Shown here piece after piece: positions 18,550 through 28,400 of a DNA stretch of 59,770 nucleotides. The position numbers were made by a program, and so were the translations under genes. The DNA is from Candidatus Cybelea septentrionalis (GTDB taxonomy: Bacteria; Vulcanimicrobiota; Vulcanimicrobiia; Vulcanimicrobiales; Vulcanimicrobiaceae): assembly GCA_003158175.1 (NCBI GenBank), contig PMHJ01000027.1:22215-81984 (forward strand). Direction: 5' to 3'. Positions within the stretch are counted from its first letter, which is position 1. Every line of letters starts with the position of its first letter. The notes beneath the pieces were generated by a model, which searched no databases, was not told the DNA's origin, and saw nothing but the letters and a program-made list of their open reading frames with translations.

Positions 18550-19406
18550 CGCGCACACTTCTTTCGTTCACGGCACTAGCGCTCGCCACTCTGCTCGTGG
18601 CGGCTGGGCCTTCAGTCGTCGTCAGCGGACAGCTGCTCGCCTATCAGGACGGCTTCGTCTTCTTCACGACCGGCGACGGTTTCCGCGTCGCGCCGGGCGT
18701 CGTGATACACGACGCGAAAACCGGAGGCACGACCCAGGTCGTGCCTGCACCGCGCATTTGGGCCCGCGCGACGTTCGACGCCACCGGCACCGTTACCGAA
18801 CTCGATCTCTCGCGGGCACCGTTGCCGCCCGAAGGGAACTTCGCCGACGTAACGCGCTTCGCGGTCGCGGCGTCGTCGCCGGCCCCGAATCCGGATCTGC
18901 TCGCATACCAGAATCTCGCGACGCCGGCGCCCGGCGAGAGCGCTCCAGCAAACGTTAGCTACTCGGGCAAGCCGGTGCTCGTGACCTTCATCGTGCAGGT
19001 CCCGCCGACAACGCCGCTCACGTCGAGCGTTTACATCTCGACCGATCAAAGCGCATGGAGCGCGCAAGCGATTCCGATGGACCGCATCGACGCGCTGCAC
19101 TATGAGATCACGCGCCGGTATCCCTCGGGCACGATCTTTCACTATCTCTACGACCGCGGATCGCTTCAGTCAGAGGAGATCGCGCAAAACGGCCTCAATC
19201 GAAAACCACGCGACTTCATCGTCCCCGATGCCGACGTGCGTGTCGTTCGCGACACCGTTTACGGCTGGCAAGACCAAGTGCCTGGAAGCATCAATCAACA
19301 GCAGCCGCAGATCATGCCGACGCCCTACAACCCCGCACCGTTCCCAAATCTTCCGCCAGGGAAGCCTCCCGAGCCGCCTTCCCAAAAGCCCCCGCAGGCG
19401 CGCTGA
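18546..19406 (+). CDS. Exported protein with CBM/Ig-like beta domain and proline-rich tail
   Basis: A 286-residue protein whose ATG overlaps the stop of the LptD-like gene (ATGA). It begins with a hydrophobic signal segment (LLSFTALALATLLVAAG). A middle region, roughly residues 140-210, reads VLVTFIVQVPPTTPLTSSVY through YPSGTIFHYLYDRG, resembling a starch-binding CBM20/CBM48-like fold. The C-terminus is proline-rich (PAPFPNLPPGKPPEPPSQKP). Tight coupling suggests a periplasmic partner or product that acts with the outer-membrane barrel. The function is not known. Confidence 0.72.
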   Translation: MTRTLLSFTALALATLLVAAGPSVVVSGQLLAYQDGFVFFTTGDGFRVAPGVVIHDAKTGGTTQVVPAPRIWARATFDATGTVTELDLSRAPLPPEGNFADVTRFAVAASSPAPNPDLLAYQNLATPAPGESAPANVSYSGKPVLVTFIVQVPPTTPLTSSVYISTDQSAWSAQAIPMDRIDALHYEITRRYPSGTIFHYLYDRGSLQSEEIAQNGLNRKPRDFIVPDADVRVVRDTVYGWQDQVPGSINQQQPQIMPTPYNPAPFPNLPPGKPPEPPSQKPPQAR

Positions 19407-19456
19407 ACCCCCCAACAATCCAGGGATGGCTCACGTCCGGGCCAACTCGGGATTTC

Positions 19457-20815
19457 ATGAAGCAGCGCCCGGGGATTCTGGTTTGTAATGCGCTAGTCTG
19501 GGCGCTCTTTCTCGCGCTGGCGTCGACGCTCTGCGTCATCGCCCACTGGCGTTACGCCATCTTCCGCAACGATGTCGATCTCGGCATCTTTACCCAGGTG
19601 ATCGCCGGCCTCGGGCACGGCTTTTCGAGCACCGCAGAGGGCGGAGCAAATCATCTCCTGGTTCATTGGTCCCCGATAATCGCGATAGCGTGGCCGTTCG
19701 TCCGCGCGTTCGGTCCCGTCGGGCTCGAGTACTTTCAGGCTATCCTTGTCGCGGCAGTCCTTTTCCCGATTTGGGGTTTGGCGCGAGCCAGGTTCCGCCC
19801 AGTCCCTGCGCTCGCATTAGTTGCCGTCGCGGCACTCTATCCAATTCTGTGCGCAAACGCCGTCGGGGATTTTCACGAAATGGCCTTCGTGCCGCTTCTC
19901 TCCGCCACGCTGGTCTACGCTCTCGACCGGCGCCGCTGGTCGATGTGCGTCGTCACGGCATTGCTCCTGACTTGCACGAAAGAGGACCAGTTCGTCGTTC
20001 TCGCGGCAAACGGTTTGCTCTTCGCCGCGACGGCGCGCACCGACGTTCGAGCCGCGCGCATTGGATGGAGCATCTCCGGCTTGGCAATTGCAATGGCCTT
20101 CCTGTACTTCGGAGTCGTACGCCAAGCGCTGAACTCGCACGTACCGTACCAATCTCTCGAGTTCTTCAACTGGGCCGGCGCGCACGGCGGAGGGTACAGT
20201 TTCGCATGGGCCGTGCTGCTTCCACGCATTCGATACGTCTTGATAATCCTGGCCCCCCTGGCCTTCCTACCATGCATTTCGCGGTATGGACTGTTCCTGA
20301 TTCCGGGCTTCGTCGAGATCTTCGCCTCGCACCAATCGGTCACGATCGTGCCGGGCGCGCACTACAGCGCGTTGCTGACGGGTTACGCCCTGGCGGGTTT
20401 TGTTGATGGCGCCGCTCGATTGAACGCGAACAGACCGCAGCTCGCCAAGGGACTCGTCGTCGCAGCGGCCGCGACGTCGATGTGGGTCGCCATTTTCGCG
20501 AGCCCGATGGAGTACTGGTATTATCTTTACCGGTCGCCTAACGCGCACGATGCGCTGCTCGAAACGACTCTAAGGCGACTGCCGCGGCAGGTAGATGTTG
20601 GGTCCGAAGATGAAATCTTTGCACACTTAGGCCTCGATCCGAATGCCTCGATCAACTTTCACGGTCAGCGATGGTTCGTTTACGACCGGACGCACTATTC
20701 GGTGCACTGGCAGAAAATCGACGAGCCGGCCGTAGGACGAGCACTCGCCCGCAAGGAGTACGTCATGACGAGCGATCGCGACGGCATCGTGGTTCTCAAA
20801 CGATCGGGATCGTGA
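19457..20815 (+). CDS. DUF2079 polytopic membrane protein
   Basis: A 452-residue membrane protein with about 9-11 helices. The DUF2079 pattern is clear: FRNDVDLGIFTQVIAGLGHG, a later NHLLVHWSPI, then DFHEMAF and TKEDQFVV. DUF2079 proteins have a GT-C-like organisation with acidic residues in the first outside loop, but their substrate is unknown. It starts at ATG 19457, 50 bases after the previous gene, and its stop overlaps the next gene as GTGA. Being within a run of glycan genes, it may use a polyprenyl-phosphate sugar donor. Confidence 0.85.
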   Translation: MKQRPGILVCNALVWALFLALASTLCVIAHWRYAIFRNDVDLGIFTQVIAGLGHGFSSTAEGGANHLLVHWSPIIAIAWPFVRAFGPVGLEYFQAILVAAVLFPIWGLARARFRPVPALALVAVAALYPILCANAVGDFHEMAFVPLLSATLVYALDRRRWSMCVVTALLLTCTKEDQFVVLAANGLLFAATARTDVRAARIGWSISGLAIAMAFLYFGVVRQALNSHVPYQSLEFFNWAGAHGGGYSFAWAVLLPRIRYVLIILAPLAFLPCISRYGLFLIPGFVEIFASHQSVTIVPGAHYSALLTGYALAGFVDGAARLNANRPQLAKGLVVAAAATSMWVAIFASPMEYWYYLYRSPNAHDALLETTLRRLPRQVDVGSEDEIFAHLGLDPNASINFHGQRWFVYDRTHYSVHWQKIDEPAVGRALARKEYVMTSDRDGIVVLKRSGS

Positions 20816-21264
20816 ACGTCTACGGCAAACTTGCGGCTCCGGCGCTGGGACTGCTCGCCATCTGCTCGTTGATCGCAGTCGCCCGGGCTCAGGTTCCGTC
20901 GCCGGTTCCCAGCGTCTCGGCAGCACCTTCGCAGATGCCGTCTCCCGCACCGACGCCGACGATAGCCATTCTGCCCCCAGACGCAGCGCCGCAGATTCTC
21001 TGGTGGCACTTGAGCTCGGCCACGCCGCAGGCCGGAGACACCCTTTCCGTCGTCGTACTCACTTCTTCGAACGTTGCCAGCGTCGAACTTAGAATCGGCG
21101 GCTACGCGTTCAACTTACCAAAGACCGACGTAGGCCACTTCGAAGGCGGCTACGTCGTGCCCCAGCTTCCGTTTTTCGTAAGTCACGATCTGCTCATGCG
21201 GATCATCGCGCGTAATACCGCCGGCGTTTCGGTCGAGAACGGCGTCGAGATCCAAGTTCGTTAG
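20812..21264 (+). CDS. Exported Ig-like domain protein, paralogue of the gene at 21292-21861
   Basis: A 150-residue protein. GTG 20812 overlaps the DUF2079 stop. A signal peptide (LGLLAICSLIAVARAQ) is followed by a proline/serine-rich linker and one beta domain of about 90 residues. That domain shares PPDAAPQIL, TSSNVASVE, RIGGYA, KT-VG-F and MRIIAxNT with the convergent gene next door. The pattern resembles a single Ig-like module. The function is unknown. Confidence 0.75.
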   Translation: MNVYGKLAAPALGLLAICSLIAVARAQVPSPVPSVSAAPSQMPSPAPTPTIAILPPDAAPQILWWHLSSATPQAGDTLSVVVLTSSNVASVELRIGGYAFNLPKTDVGHFEGGYVVPQLPFFVSHDLLMRIIARNTAGVSVENGVEIQVR

Positions 21265-21291
21265 GGACGGGCTCCTAGGGGCGCGGATCGA

Positions 21292-21861
21292 TCATCGAAC
21301 CGTCAACGGTATCGTGCGTTCGACCACATCCCCGCGGGTATTTTTTGCAATGACGCGCATCGTAAACGTTCCGCGAATGAACCACGGCAGCGGCGCGACC
21401 TTGTACGTGAGTGCAAAGCGTCCCACGCCGGTCTTTGCAAGGGTCATCGCATAACCCCCGATCCGAGCCTCCACGCTGGCGACGTTGGAGGTCGTAACGA
21501 CCCTGCCGGAGACCGTGTCGCCGGGTTGGACCGTCGTCTCGCTTACCGCGACCGCGAGAATCTGTGGTGCGGCGTCGGGCGGCAGGCGAGGAACTTTGAC
21601 CGCAAGCTTGGGCGGCGTGACGACGGGCGACGGCGATGCCCCCGGCGTTCGAGAGGCCGGCGGCGGGCTGGTCGGCGACGCAGCTGGGGCGGTGGTTGGG
21701 GCGGCCGGTGACCCCGCTTTCTCGGCTGCGCGCCGCGCAATGGCCGAAGGCGTCCGGGTTTTCGATGCCGGCTGCGCTCCGCTCGGTGCCGCCGCATGGC
21801 TGCAGCCGGCAAGCCAGAGCGAAGCCGCGCCCATGGCCAGGGCCGAGCGGACGTTAGGCAT
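21292..21861 (-). CDS. Lipoprotein with Ig-like domain, paralogue of the gene at 20812-21264
   Basis: About 189 residues starting at ATG 21861. A lipobox, LWLAGC, near residue 18 marks it as a lipoprotein. A long alanine/proline/serine linker leads to a C-terminal domain carrying PPDAAPQIL, TTSNVASVE, RIGGYA and MRVIAKNT, the same set as the neighbouring plus-strand gene. The two genes converge with only 27 bp between stops. Upstream codons allow a longer frame, but that segment (CHPERKVRRLQELG) is repeat-like and not a signal peptide. Confidence 0.75.
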   Translation of the reverse strand: MPNVRSALAMGAASLWLAGCSHAAAPSGAQPASKTRTPSAIARRAAEKAGSPAAPTTAPAASPTSPPPASRTPGASPSPVVTPPKLAVKVPRLPPDAAPQILAVAVSETTVQPGDTVSGRVVTTSNVASVEARIGGYAMTLAKTGVGRFALTYKVAPLPWFIRGTFTMRVIAKNTRGDVVERTIPLTVR

Positions 21862-21937
21862 GCGCCCTAGTTCTTGGAGCCTGCGAACTTTCCGCTCGGG
21901 GTGACAACGGCGGTGAGGCGTTGAAAAGTGCAGCGAC

Positions 21938-22894
21938 ATGGCCGATTCTGCGCGCCCCACCTTCAGCATCGTGGTCCCTCTCTATAACGAAGCCGAAAAC
22001 GTCGCGCCGCTGCTGGCGCGTATCTCGGCGGCAATCGAGCCGATAAGGGCCCAGTTCGACCACGAGATCGTGCTGGTCAACGACGGCAGCACCGACGGCA
22101 CGCTCGCCGCGATCCGCGCGGAGATGCGCCGGCACACCCAGACCGTACTGGTAAATCTCTCGCGCAACTTCGGCCATCAGCTCGCGGCGACCGCGGGCAT
22201 CGAAATTGCAACCGGCGACGCGGTGATCTTAATGGACGGAGACTTGCAAGATCCGCCTGAGCTGATCGAGGATTTTTTGCGAAAGTGGCGCGAAGGCCAC
22301 GACGTCGTGTACGCGGTTCGCCGAACTCGCAAAGGCGAGAGCCGTTTTAAACTCTGGACCGCGCGAGCGTTCTACCGAATTATCAAACGCCTGACGAAAA
22401 TCGCGATCCCATTGGATACCGGAGACTTTCGTTTGATGAGCCGGCGCGCCGTCGAAGCCGTCCGGCGGCTGCCCGAACGCCATCGCTTTCTTCGTGGGAT
22501 GGTAAGCTGGGTTGGATTCGACCAGGTGGCGATCGAATACGATCGCGACGTGCGCTACGCCGGCGAGACCAAGTATCCCCTCTCCAAGATGCTTCGCTTT
22601 GCAATGGACGGCATCACCTCGTTCTCTGACGTCCCGCTGCGCTTTGCATCCTATTTCGGGTTCGCAGTCAGCGTCATCGCCTTCGTCTACGCGGTGATCG
22701 TCATCGTCATGAAAACGTTCAGCTTAAAGCCGGCCTTCTACACGCCGGGCTGGGCCTCGACGATCGTCGCCGTTCTCTTTCTGGGTGGCGTACAGCTGAT
22801 GAGCCTCGGGATCCTCGGCGAGTATCTCGGGCGCGTCTATGACGAAGTTAAAGGGCGTCCGCTCTATATCATCAGCGACATCGAACGATCTTGA
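21938..22894 (+). CDS. GtrB/ArnC-like polyprenyl-phosphate glycosyltransferase
   Basis: A 318-residue GT2 protein. The catalytic domain has FSIVVPLYNEAENVAPLL, LVNDGSTDGT, SRNFGHQLAATAGI and the metal-binding DGDLQDPPE. Two C-terminal helices (ASYFGFAVSVIAFVYAVIVI and ASTIVAVLFLGGVQLMSLGI) end with the typical GEYLGRVYDEVKGRPLYII. It would transfer a sugar to undecaprenyl phosphate, providing donor for the GT-C enzymes in this neighbourhood. The start is ATG 21938; the stop overlaps the next gene's TTG as TTGA. Confidence 0.92.
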   Translation: MADSARPTFSIVVPLYNEAENVAPLLARISAAIEPIRAQFDHEIVLVNDGSTDGTLAAIRAEMRRHTQTVLVNLSRNFGHQLAATAGIEIATGDAVILMDGDLQDPPELIEDFLRKWREGHDVVYAVRRTRKGESRFKLWTARAFYRIIKRLTKIAIPLDTGDFRLMSRRAVEAVRRLPERHRFLRGMVSWVGFDQVAIEYDRDVRYAGETKYPLSKMLRFAMDGITSFSDVPLRFASYFGFAVSVIAFVYAVIVIVMKTFSLKPAFYTPGWASTIVAVLFLGGVQLMSLGILGEYLGRVYDEVKGRPLYIISDIERS

Positions 22895-24192
22895 CGTATC
22901 GTCCGGTCGTCGACCACGTCGCCGTTTCGACCCCGCTCGATCCGTTCTCCGCCGTCCTCTTCGTCGCCGCATTCTTTGCAGCCGCGATGCTCGCGGCGCG
23001 GCGCCCCGCGTACGGGCTCTGCGCGCTGCTCCTCGCGACGCCGATTGCCTTCGCGCACGATCTTGCGGCGACGACGATCACGCTGCCGAAGTGCGTCCTG
23101 CTCGGCGTACTGCTGGGTCTGACGACCTACGCGGGCGTTGCAGGCGCGTTGCGCCGGCGCCCGGCGCCTTTGCTTCTCGGAGCGCTGGCGTTCTATATAC
23201 TCGCGACCGCGCTCACGATACTCGGCGCTGCGCATCCGGCTGCCGTCATTCGCGAGACGCTCAAATGGGTCGAGTACGCGGCGGTCTTTGCCGCAGCGTA
23301 TTGCTGCTATACCCTCGACCCCGACGATGCGGCACTCGTCGCCGCCGCGGCCGCGACCGGCATCATCGTTTCGCTCTCGGCCCTCGTTCAAGAGATCGCC
23401 GGCGCGCCGTCGGGACTTTACGTCGGCGCCGCCATCGTTCCGCGCATCGCGGGGTTACTCGAAGGTCCGAATCAACTTTCGGCTTATTGCACGATCGCCG
23501 TCGCGACGCTGGGCGCGTGGGCGCTCGTTCGGCGAACCGCACTGCTCGACGTCGCGCTCGGGCTCGTGGTTTTTGCCGACATCTTGACGTTCTCGCGCGC
23601 GGGGATCGCCTCGCTCCCGATCGTTGTCGCGATCGTCGTGCTTTGGGCCGGCCGCCGAACATGGCCCGCGTTGCGCCCCGCGATGCTGGGCGCCGTTGCC
23701 GGGGTTGCCGGCGCGGTTTGGTGGGCGATTTACGCACATACGCCGGGCATACTGCGCGTTTCGCTCGCGTCGAGCGCGTACGCGGGTGGCGTCGGCAATC
23801 GCGACGAGCTCTGGGGTGCGGCGTTGCGCATGTGGCGCGATTACTCCCTTTTCGGGGTCGGCGCCGGCAACTTCGAGCTCGACTTGCCGGAGTACGGCGT
23901 GTACGGCGTTCGCACGCATGCCAACAGCTGGTATCTGCAATCTCTGGCGGAGGGCGGGCTCGTGCTGTTCTGCGCGACCGTCGCGATGGTGGCTGCATCG
24001 ATCGGCGCGTTTCTCGAGAAGCCTCTCCTCGCGCGATTGCGCGCGCAATCGCCGTGGGTAGTTGCCGCGTTGGCAGCGAGTGTGGCACTGGCGCTGCATC
24101 AGATCGTCGATGACTTCGTCTTCTACCCCAAAGTCGGCGGCGCGTGGTTCTTGCTGCTCGGGATCGCCGCGGCGGCAAACGCTCGGGAGTGA
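22891..24192 (+). CDS. O-antigen ligase/polymerase family protein (Wzy_C)
   Basis: A 433-residue membrane protein with about 11-12 helices. The large outside loop near residues 295-345 contains RDELWGAALRMWRDYSLFGV, then GAGNF and RTHANSWYLQSLAEGG, the pattern of the WaaL/Wzy_C family. It would join or polymerise lipid-linked glycan on the outer face of the inner membrane. TTG 22891 overlaps the GT2 stop, and its own stop overlaps the next gene as GTGA. Ligase and polymerase cannot be separated from sequence. Confidence 0.85.
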   Translation: MTYRPVVDHVAVSTPLDPFSAVLFVAAFFAAAMLAARRPAYGLCALLLATPIAFAHDLAATTITLPKCVLLGVLLGLTTYAGVAGALRRRPAPLLLGALAFYILATALTILGAAHPAAVIRETLKWVEYAAVFAAAYCCYTLDPDDAALVAAAAATGIIVSLSALVQEIAGAPSGLYVGAAIVPRIAGLLEGPNQLSAYCTIAVATLGAWALVRRTALLDVALGLVVFADILTFSRAGIASLPIVVAIVVLWAGRRTWPALRPAMLGAVAGVAGAVWWAIYAHTPGILRVSLASSAYAGGVGNRDELWGAALRMWRDYSLFGVGAGNFELDLPEYGVYGVRTHANSWYLQSLAEGGLVLFCATVAMVAASIGAFLEKPLLARLRAQSPWVVAALAASVALALHQIVDDFVFYPKVGGAWFLLLGIAAAANARE

Positions 24193-25406
24193 CCGTCGCG
24201 CCGTCCGCGCCGCTCGTCGTCGTAAGTAACTGGGGCACCGCGGGCGTTCCGCTGCTCGGGGGGGTCTTGCTAGCCTTGGCTGCCAGCGCCATTGCGTACT
24301 GGCGAGTGCTGCGGCAAACGTACCCGGTTGCGTTGACAGCGGTGTGCCTCGCAGCCGCAGTTGCGCTCGCGGCCGCGTGGTTCGTGCCCGTTCTTTTTTC
24401 GAGCGACGTCTATGCATACGCGGCCTATGGAGAAATGGCGCGAATCGGGCTCAACCCGTACGCGCTCGCCCCCGTCGACGCTGCCGATGCACTCGTGCGC
24501 GCCGCACAAGTTCAGTGGGTGACGGCATTCCCGATCTGTCTGTACGGACCGGCTTTCGTCGCGTTAGCGCGATTCTTCGTGACGACGCTCGCACCGTTGG
24601 GTCCGCTGGCGCAGCTCGACGCGTTCCGCGCGGCGGCGAGTGCGGCGTTTCTGCTCTGCGTGCCGCTGGCTTACAGTGCCTATGCGGGAGATCGCGCGCA
24701 GCGATTGCGCGCGGCGGCGACGATCGGATTGAATCCGGCCGCGATTTGGTGCGCGGCGGAGGGCCATAACGACGCGATCGCGCTAGCCGTGGTACTCGCC
24801 GGATTCGTTCTCGTGCGCCGGCGACTCCTCAATGCCGGCGCGGCGGTCATCGCGCTCTCTTCGATGATCAAACCGCCCGGCATCGCAGCTGCGATTGGAT
24901 TGGCGATCGTCGAGCGACGGACGCGCCTTGGTGCGCTCGCGGGTATCGCGATAGCGGTCGCACTCTCGTATCCGTTGATCGCGGGCGTTGCGACGCAACT
25001 CGCACCTCATGGAACCTACGCACCGCAAGCCTCGCTTCAAGCGATTTTTCGGCCGTTGGGAGCCTTCGTTTCGTGCGCGGCCGCGTTGGCCGCCGGCGCT
25101 CTGTTAGCCCGGCGCAGCGTCGCGTTGCTTCGCGCGCGGCTTGCAGAGGGATGGATCTGGCTTGGACTGGCCGCCTGGGTGTTGGTGCCGAACCCCTACC
25201 CTTGGTACGGACTCTGGCTCGTTGCGCTCGCCGGCCTCGCTCCACGCTCGCGCGCCGGAGCCGTCGCGATCCTGTTATCGTTGACTGCACTGCTGCGCTA
25301 CGTCCCCGACGCGATCGCGCTCCCCAGCCCTCCGCTCGCCGTTGCGCTCGGCATCGCAGCGACGCTCCCGTTGCTGGGGCTCTGCTATAATGAGCGACCC
25401 GCATGA
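24189..25406 (+). CDS. GT-C mannosyltransferase-like membrane protein (MptA/B or GT87 type)
   Basis: A 405-residue polytopic protein starting at GTG 24189, which overlaps the upstream stop. The first outside loop carries FSSDVYAYAAYGEMARIGLN followed by PYALAP, the acidic motif region of polyprenol-phosphate-mannose-dependent transferases. NPAAIWCAAEGHNDAIALAV, later in the chain, is also typical. It likely uses the polyprenyl-phosphate sugar made by one of the GtrB/DPM1-like enzymes. Its stop overlaps the mfd start (ATGA), an unusual link of glycan synthesis with DNA repair. Confidence 0.8.
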   Translation: MTVAPSAPLVVVSNWGTAGVPLLGGVLLALAASAIAYWRVLRQTYPVALTAVCLAAAVALAAAWFVPVLFSSDVYAYAAYGEMARIGLNPYALAPVDAADALVRAAQVQWVTAFPICLYGPAFVALARFFVTTLAPLGPLAQLDAFRAAASAAFLLCVPLAYSAYAGDRAQRLRAAATIGLNPAAIWCAAEGHNDAIALAVVLAGFVLVRRRLLNAGAAVIALSSMIKPPGIAAAIGLAIVERRTRLGALAGIAIAVALSYPLIAGVATQLAPHGTYAPQASLQAIFRPLGAFVSCAAALAAGALLARRSVALLRARLAEGWIWLGLAAWVLVPNPYPWYGLWLVALAGLAPRSRAGAVAILLSLTALLRYVPDAIALPSPPLAVALGIAATLPLLGLCYNERPA

Positions 25407-28400
25407 CCGCGCACGTAACCGCCGCGTCCCCCGTCGGCTCCGCCGCGGGCGACGCCGCGAAAGATCTACTGGCCAAGCTGACCGACTCGAACCGCGCCTT
25501 TGCGAGCACGATCGAACGGTTGAAGTCGCTGCGCCGCATCGCCGGAAGAAAGCCGGGCGGATATGCGCTGCACGAAACGATCGCGGCGGCGCGGCCGGCG
25601 CTCTTAGCGGCGTTGCACCGCGACCTGGGCGGCTGCGTGCTGGTCGTGCTTCCGACCCCGGATGCGGCGGAACGGAGCTTCGCCGACCTGCTGTACTACC
25701 TCGAGGACCACAGCGAACGCATTGCCTTGGTTCGGTCGCGCGACGAAGCGCTTGGCGCGATCGAGAGTCCTTCAGAGCGCAGCGCGCGAATGACCCTGCT
25801 CGCCGATCTCGCCGACGGCGCCCCACGAATCGTCTTGGCGCCGATCGCCGCGGTTCGTCAGCGTTTGATGTCGCGCTCGCGCTTCGACGAGCTGCGCTTT
25901 GCGCTGCATCCCGGCGACGAGGCCGGTTGGGAACGTTTGCAGCGACGGCTCTTCGATCTCGGTTACGTGCGGTGCGACGTGGTCAGCGCGGTTGGCGAGT
26001 ATGCGGTACGCGGCGGAATCATCGATCTCTTTGCCGCTACCGCCGATTCCCCCGTGCGCATCGAGTTTTTCGGCGACACGATCGAATCTCTGCGAGCCTT
26101 TTCGATCGAATCGCAACGCAGCACTACGTCGATCGATCGGCTCGCGATAACGCCCTGGGAAGATCCGGCTAGCCAAAACGCGGAGAGTTTTGGAAGCGAG
26201 AGCATTTTCGATTATCTACCCTCCGACGCCACGGTCGTGCTGGAAGAGCCATCCACGATCGCCGCAGTCGCGAATGCGCTCGACGAAGAACGCAATCGGG
26301 AGCGCCACACGCTGCTCGCAGACGAGGATGCCGGCGACGCGCTGCGTGCCGAGGTATCCGCGACGCCGCTTTCGCTGAGCGAGGTGGGTGCGCTCGTCGC
26401 GGCGCATGCGACGCTCGTCTTTCCCGGCACGATCGAGATGGGCGAGCACGGAACCGATTGGGCGCCGCCGGCCATCGAGTCGTTCGTTTTCGAATGCCGG
26501 CCGGTCGAACATTTCAATCGTCAGCTCGGGCTTTTCACCGAAGCGATGCGCGAATGGGTCGCAAACGGCGAGCACGTCTTCATCGTGAGCGCTGCGGTTT
26601 CGCGCACCATCGACCTCTTGCAGGCGGCGCAAATTGACGTCGGTATACGGGCCCGGGGAAGCGTGCTGGTCGATCATGGGTCGATCGAATCCGGCTATTG
26701 GATGCCGAGCCTGCGGCTGCGCGTGCTGGGGGATCGTGAGATCTTCGGCGCGCCGCCTAAGCGCGTCAAGATGCGTGCCATCAAGGAAGGCGTGCCCGTC
26801 ACGCTCGCAGATCTCCGCGTCGGCGATTATGTCGTGCATGCGGTGCACGGCATCGGCCAATATCTGGGCCTGCGCGCCGAAACGATTCTGGGCGCGACGC
26901 AAGATTATCTGGATCTGCGCTATGCCGGCAGCGATCGGATGCTGGTGCCGGTCACGCAGATGCATCAGATCGCGAAGTACTCGGCCGCCGAAGGGCAGAG
27001 CCCCCGACTTTCCAAGATGGGCGGCGCCGACTGGGCGCGCACGAAGACGCGCGTCAGCGAATCGTTGGCAAAAGTTGCCGACGAGCTGGTCAAGCTCTAC
27101 GCCGAACGCGAGATGTCGCGGGGCTTCGCCTTTAGCCCCGACACCACGTGGCAGGCCGAGATGGAGGAGGCTTTCCCCTACGAACCGACGCCCGATCAGC
27201 AGAAAGCCTTCGACGCCACCAAATCCGATATGGAGTCCGCGCGCCCGATGGACCGGCTCATCTGCGGCGACGTCGGCTATGGGAAGACCGAAGTCGCGAT
27301 GCGCGCCGCCTTCAAAGCGATCGCGGACAAAAAACAGGTCGCGGTGCTGGTTCCGACGACGCTACTGGCGGACCAGCACTACCGTACCTTCAGCGCGCGC
27401 TTCGGCGCCTTTCCCGTACGCGTCGAAGAGCTCTCGCGTTTTACTTCAAAGCCCGATCAGAAACGGATTTTGCAAGATCTCGCTCAAGGGAAGGTCGACG
27501 TCGTCATCGGTACGCACCGGCTGTTGCAGAAAGACGTGGCGTTTGCCGATCTCGGCTTGATCGTCATCGACGAAGAGCAGCGTTTCGGAGTCATGCACAA
27601 GGAGCGACTCAAAGGATATCGCGCGAGCGTGGACGTCTTGACGCTTTCGGCGACGCCGATTCCGCGCACCCTGCACATGTCGCTGATGGGCGTCCGCGAT
27701 CTGTCGCTGATTCAGACCGCGCCGAAGAACCGGATGTCGATCAAGACGCTCGTCGTGCCGGCCAGCGACGCCGTGGTGCAGCGCGCGATCGCCGCCGAGC
27801 TGGACCGCGGCGGCCAGGTTTACTACTTGCACAATCGAGTGGAATCCATCTACGCCGTGCGTAACGCGCTCGAGCAGCTATCACCCCGCGCGCGCATCGG
27901 CGTGGGGCACGGCCAGATGCGAGAATCGGAGCTCGAGCCCGTCATGCAGCGATTCATCGACCGCGAGCTCGACGTACTCGTCGCGACGACGATCATTGAA
28001 AACGGAATCGACATTCCCAACGTCAACACGATGATCGTCAGCGATTCCGACCGATTCGGGCTGGCGCAGCTCTACCAGCTTCGCGGTCGAGTCGGACGCT
28101 CGAATCATCAGGCCTATTGCTATCTGCTCTACCAGGGCCACAAAGCGCTTACCGAAGAGGCGAAGGCACGGCTCGAGGCGATCCGGGAATTCGCGCACTT
28201 GGGATCGGGCTTGCAGATCGCGATGCGCGATCTCGAAATTCGCGGCGCCGGCAACCTGCTCGGTTCGGCGCAGTCGGGCTTCATTGCGTCGGTTGGTTTC
28301 GACACGTACTGCGAACTGTTGGCCCAGGCGATTGCGCAGCGGCGCGGGGGCCCCGTTGCGCTCGAGGAACGCCGAGAAGCCGTGATCGACGTGAAGATCG

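Noticed and set aside
21864..21909. Repeat-like sequence between the lipoprotein and GT2 genes (GCGGAAAGTTCGCAGGCTCC on the minus strand)
   Set aside because: It resembles a dispersed repeat type I have seen elsewhere, but no second copy is visible in this window.
22839..24113. Long plus-strand frame of over 400 codons
   Set aside because: Arginine-rich shadow of the O-antigen ligase gene; composition is not protein-like.
23363..24417. Long antisense frames opposite the O-antigen ligase
   Set aside because: They follow the GC-rich codon pattern of the real gene in other frames and have no domain features.
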